From Rhodocyclaceae bacterium (lineage in GTDB: Bacteria; Pseudomonadota; Gammaproteobacteria; Burkholderiales; Usitatibacteraceae): a stretch of DNA of 64,000 nt. A program made the position numbers and the translations under genes. Positions 63,043 through 64,000 of the stretch are shown here, in pieces. Under the pieces are notes generated by a model, which worked only from the letters and a program-made list of their open reading frames with translations, ran no database searches and was not told the DNA's origin. The stretch is from the NCBI GenBank assembly GCA_020247395.1, contig JADCJC010000054.1, forward strand, positions 1 through 64,000. Direction: 5' to 3'. Within the stretch, counting starts at the first letter, position 1; every line of letters starts with the position of its first letter.

Positions 63043-63069
63043 AGGTACTGGCGCGCCCGGCAGGATTCG
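63014..63069. repeat. Duplicated terminator plus tRNA-Arg 3' end (copy A)
   Basis: AAAAAACGCCACCC...GGTGACGTTTTTAGG followed by TGGCGCGCCCGGCAGGATTCG, almost the same as 63175-63231, which is the genuine tRNA-Arg 3' end with its terminator. The copy stops after the T-arm. The 105 bases between the copies contain further tRNA-like scraps (TTCGAATCCCGCC) and a hairpin AAAGCAAA-GCAG-TTTGCTTT. Confidence 0.75.
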
Positions 63070-63174
63070 GCCCCCTTCGACAACCCGGCTGCGGCGGCCT
63101 GCGGCATCGCCGTCAACTTTCGAATCCCGCCCCAAAAGCAAAGCAGTTTGCTTTCTCGCGCGAATCCCAAAAGT

Positions 63175-63204
63175 AAAAAACGCCACCCGAAGGTAGCGTT
63201 TTTT
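63175..63204. terminator. Terminator (copy B) of the tRNA transcript
   Basis: Minus strand AACGCTACC-TTCG-GGTGGCGTTTTTT: 9-bp stem with one G-U, a stable UUCG loop and a six-T run, 7 bases after the tRNA-Arg 3' end. Confidence 0.85.
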
Positions 63205-63210
63205 GGATGC

Positions 63211-63287
63211 TGGCGCGCCCGGCAGGATTCGAACCCACGACCCCTTGGTTCGTAGCCAAGTACTCTATCCAACTGAGCTACGGGCGC
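63211..63287 (-). tRNA. tRNA-Arg (anticodon ACG)
   Basis: 77 nt including encoded CCA. Acceptor GCGCCCG/CGGGCGC, D-arm GCTCAGTTGGATAGAGT, anticodon arm CTTGG-CTACGAA-CCAAG (ACG), T-arm GTGGGTTCGAATCC. Cloverleaf complete. Confidence 0.96.
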
Positions 63288-63328
63288 TAAAAACCGAATT
63301 ATAACAAGAGATTAGAGCGAAAGCCAGT

Positions 63329-63421
63329 TGGCGGAGACCGAGGGATTCGAACCCTCGATGCAGCTTTTGACCGCATGCTCCCTTAGCAGGGGAGTGCCTT
63401 CGACCACTCGGCCAGGTCTCC
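63329..63421 (-). tRNA. tRNA-Ser (anticodon GCT)
   Basis: 93 nt including CCA. Acceptor GGAGACC/GGTCTCC, anticodon arm CTCCC-CTGCTAA-GGGAG (GCT), long variable arm CATGCGGTCAAAAGCTGCAT, T-arm GAGGGTTCGAATCCCTC. TATAAT on the minus strand (ATTATA 63443-63448) is a fitting -10 box upstream. 41 bases before tRNA-Arg, likely one transcript. Confidence 0.96.
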
Positions 63422-63453
63422 TAGCTGCTCTAATTTCACGCCATTATACGCGG

Positions 63454-63479
63454 AGATGGGTGCCCGCAGGCACCCATCT
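63454..63479. terminator. Hairpin between the peptidase gene and tRNA-Ser
   Basis: AGATGGGTGCC-CGCA-GGCACCCATCT, an 11-bp perfect stem 35 bases beyond the peptidase stop. No proper T-run follows on the minus strand, so termination there is plausible but not classic. Confidence 0.5.
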
Positions 63480-63514
63480 TATCTTCCTAAGCGAACAAAT
63501 CGCTGATTTTTTGG

Positions 63515-64000
63515 CTATTTCAGCTCACCCAGCAGGAACGCCCACTGGAACGCCGTGCGGTAGGCCAACTGTGCATTGTTGGCTGACGCCGCGTGACCGC
63601 CCTCGATGTTTTCGTAGTACAGCACGTCGTGGCCTTGCTCTTTCATCCTGGCCATCATCTTGCGCGCGTGGCCGGGGTGGACGCGGTCGTCGCGGGTCGA
63701 GGTGATGAACAACACCCGCGGCATTTTCACGCCGGCTTTGACGTTTTGATACGGCGAGTACTTCGAGATGAATTCCCACTCTTTCGGGTCATCCGGGTTG
63801 CCGTATTCGGCCACCCACGAGGCACCGGCCAAGAGCTTGTGATAACGCTTCATATCGAGCAGCGGCACCGAACAAATCACCGCTTTGAAGAGCTCCGGAC
63901 GCTGGGTCATGACGGCACCCACCAGCAGGCCGCCGTTGGAGCCACCGGAGATGGCGAGATGTTTCGGTGAGGTGATTTTTTGTTTGATGAGGTTCTCCGC
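63515..64000 (-). CDS. Prolyl oligopeptidase family (S9) serine peptidase, C-terminal part
   Basis: The minus-strand frame is open to the window end, so the gene starts outside; the track's 63922 start is artificial. The visible 161 residues hold the catalytic triad: Ser in LAISGGSNGGLLVGAVMTQRPELF, Asp in TSTRDDRVHPGHARKM, and His in NIEGGHAASANNAQ. The pattern and the tail FQWAFLLGELK fit prolyl oligopeptidase. Such enzymes cut short peptides after Pro. Whether it is exported cannot be seen. Confidence 0.9.
   Translation of the reverse strand, partial: AENLIKQKITSPKHLAISGGSNGGLLVGAVMTQRPELFKAVICSVPLLDMKRYHKLLAGASWVAEYGNPDDPKEWEFISKYSPYQNVKAGVKMPRVLFITSTRDDRVHPGHARKMMARMKEQGHDVLYYENIEGGHAASANNAQLAYRTAFQWAFLLGELK

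Overview
The window reads as a piece of a betaproteobacterial chromosome (Burkholderiales/Nitrosomonadales-like) of moderate GC. The reasons are the minus-strand run sdhCDAB-sdhE-gltA-sucA-sucB-lpdA-zapE, the AcnD/PrpF version of the methylcitrate cycle, and a GntR regulator divergent from a CoA-ester lyase gene next to sdhC. This is inferred from gene content and order as I know them; no database was searched.

Layout. 1-1308: C-terminal part of a degenerate hybrid histidine kinase running in from outside the window. 1.3-7.0 kb: a loosely packed accessory stretch with two CPBP-family membrane proteases, two small unknown ORFs, a lipoprotein alpha/beta hydrolase and a frameshifted MipA/OmpV outer-membrane protein. 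7.3-10.3 kb: a FIST sensor protein next to a PAS-histidine kinase-receiver protein. 10.9-12.9 kb: a TetR regulator divergent from a DUF2141 protein and a short-chain dehydrogenase, with a palindromic operator on a near-consensus promoter. 13.6-18.0 kb: an RND efflux pump with its adaptor. 18.1-21.8 kb: prpE (propionyl-CoA synthetase), an orphan receiver protein and acuI (acrylyl-CoA reductase). 21.8-34.2 kb: the TCA-cycle block, all on the minus strand.

34.6-46.3 kb, mostly plus strand: a solitary HicB-like protein, a GntR regulator, then a long run of a CitE-like lyase, mesaconyl-CoA hydratase (Mch), a second HpcH/HpaI lyase, prpB, a GNAT, a VOC protein, prpC, DUF3147, acnD and prpF. With prpE and acuI this makes the window a propionyl-CoA hub: propionate and acrylyl-CoA feed in, the methylcitrate cycle leads out to succinate and pyruvate, and Mch plus two lyases could give a second, glyoxylate-linked route.

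46.5-55.4 kb: an accessory island with a SWIM/SNF2 helicase, a PilZ protein and a small chromosomal integron. The integron has leftward cassettes with attC sites, a LexA box, and a rightward intI that keeps one reading frame but carries four in-frame TAG codons. An AbrB/PIN toxin-antitoxin pair follows. 55.5-64.0 kb: acnA with a strong terminator, a DUF885 zinc-peptidase-like protein, a large periplasmic alpha/beta hydrolase, a second VapBC-type pair, tRNA-Arg(ACG) with a duplicated 3' end and terminator, tRNA-Ser(GCT), and the C-terminal part of a prolyl oligopeptidase-family protein.

Regulatory signals: operator-like palindromes lie before the TetR/DUF2141 pair, the HicB gene, the GntR/citE-like pair and both toxin-antitoxin pairs. 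A family of imperfect inverted repeats occurs three times, each just 3' of a propionyl-CoA metabolism gene.
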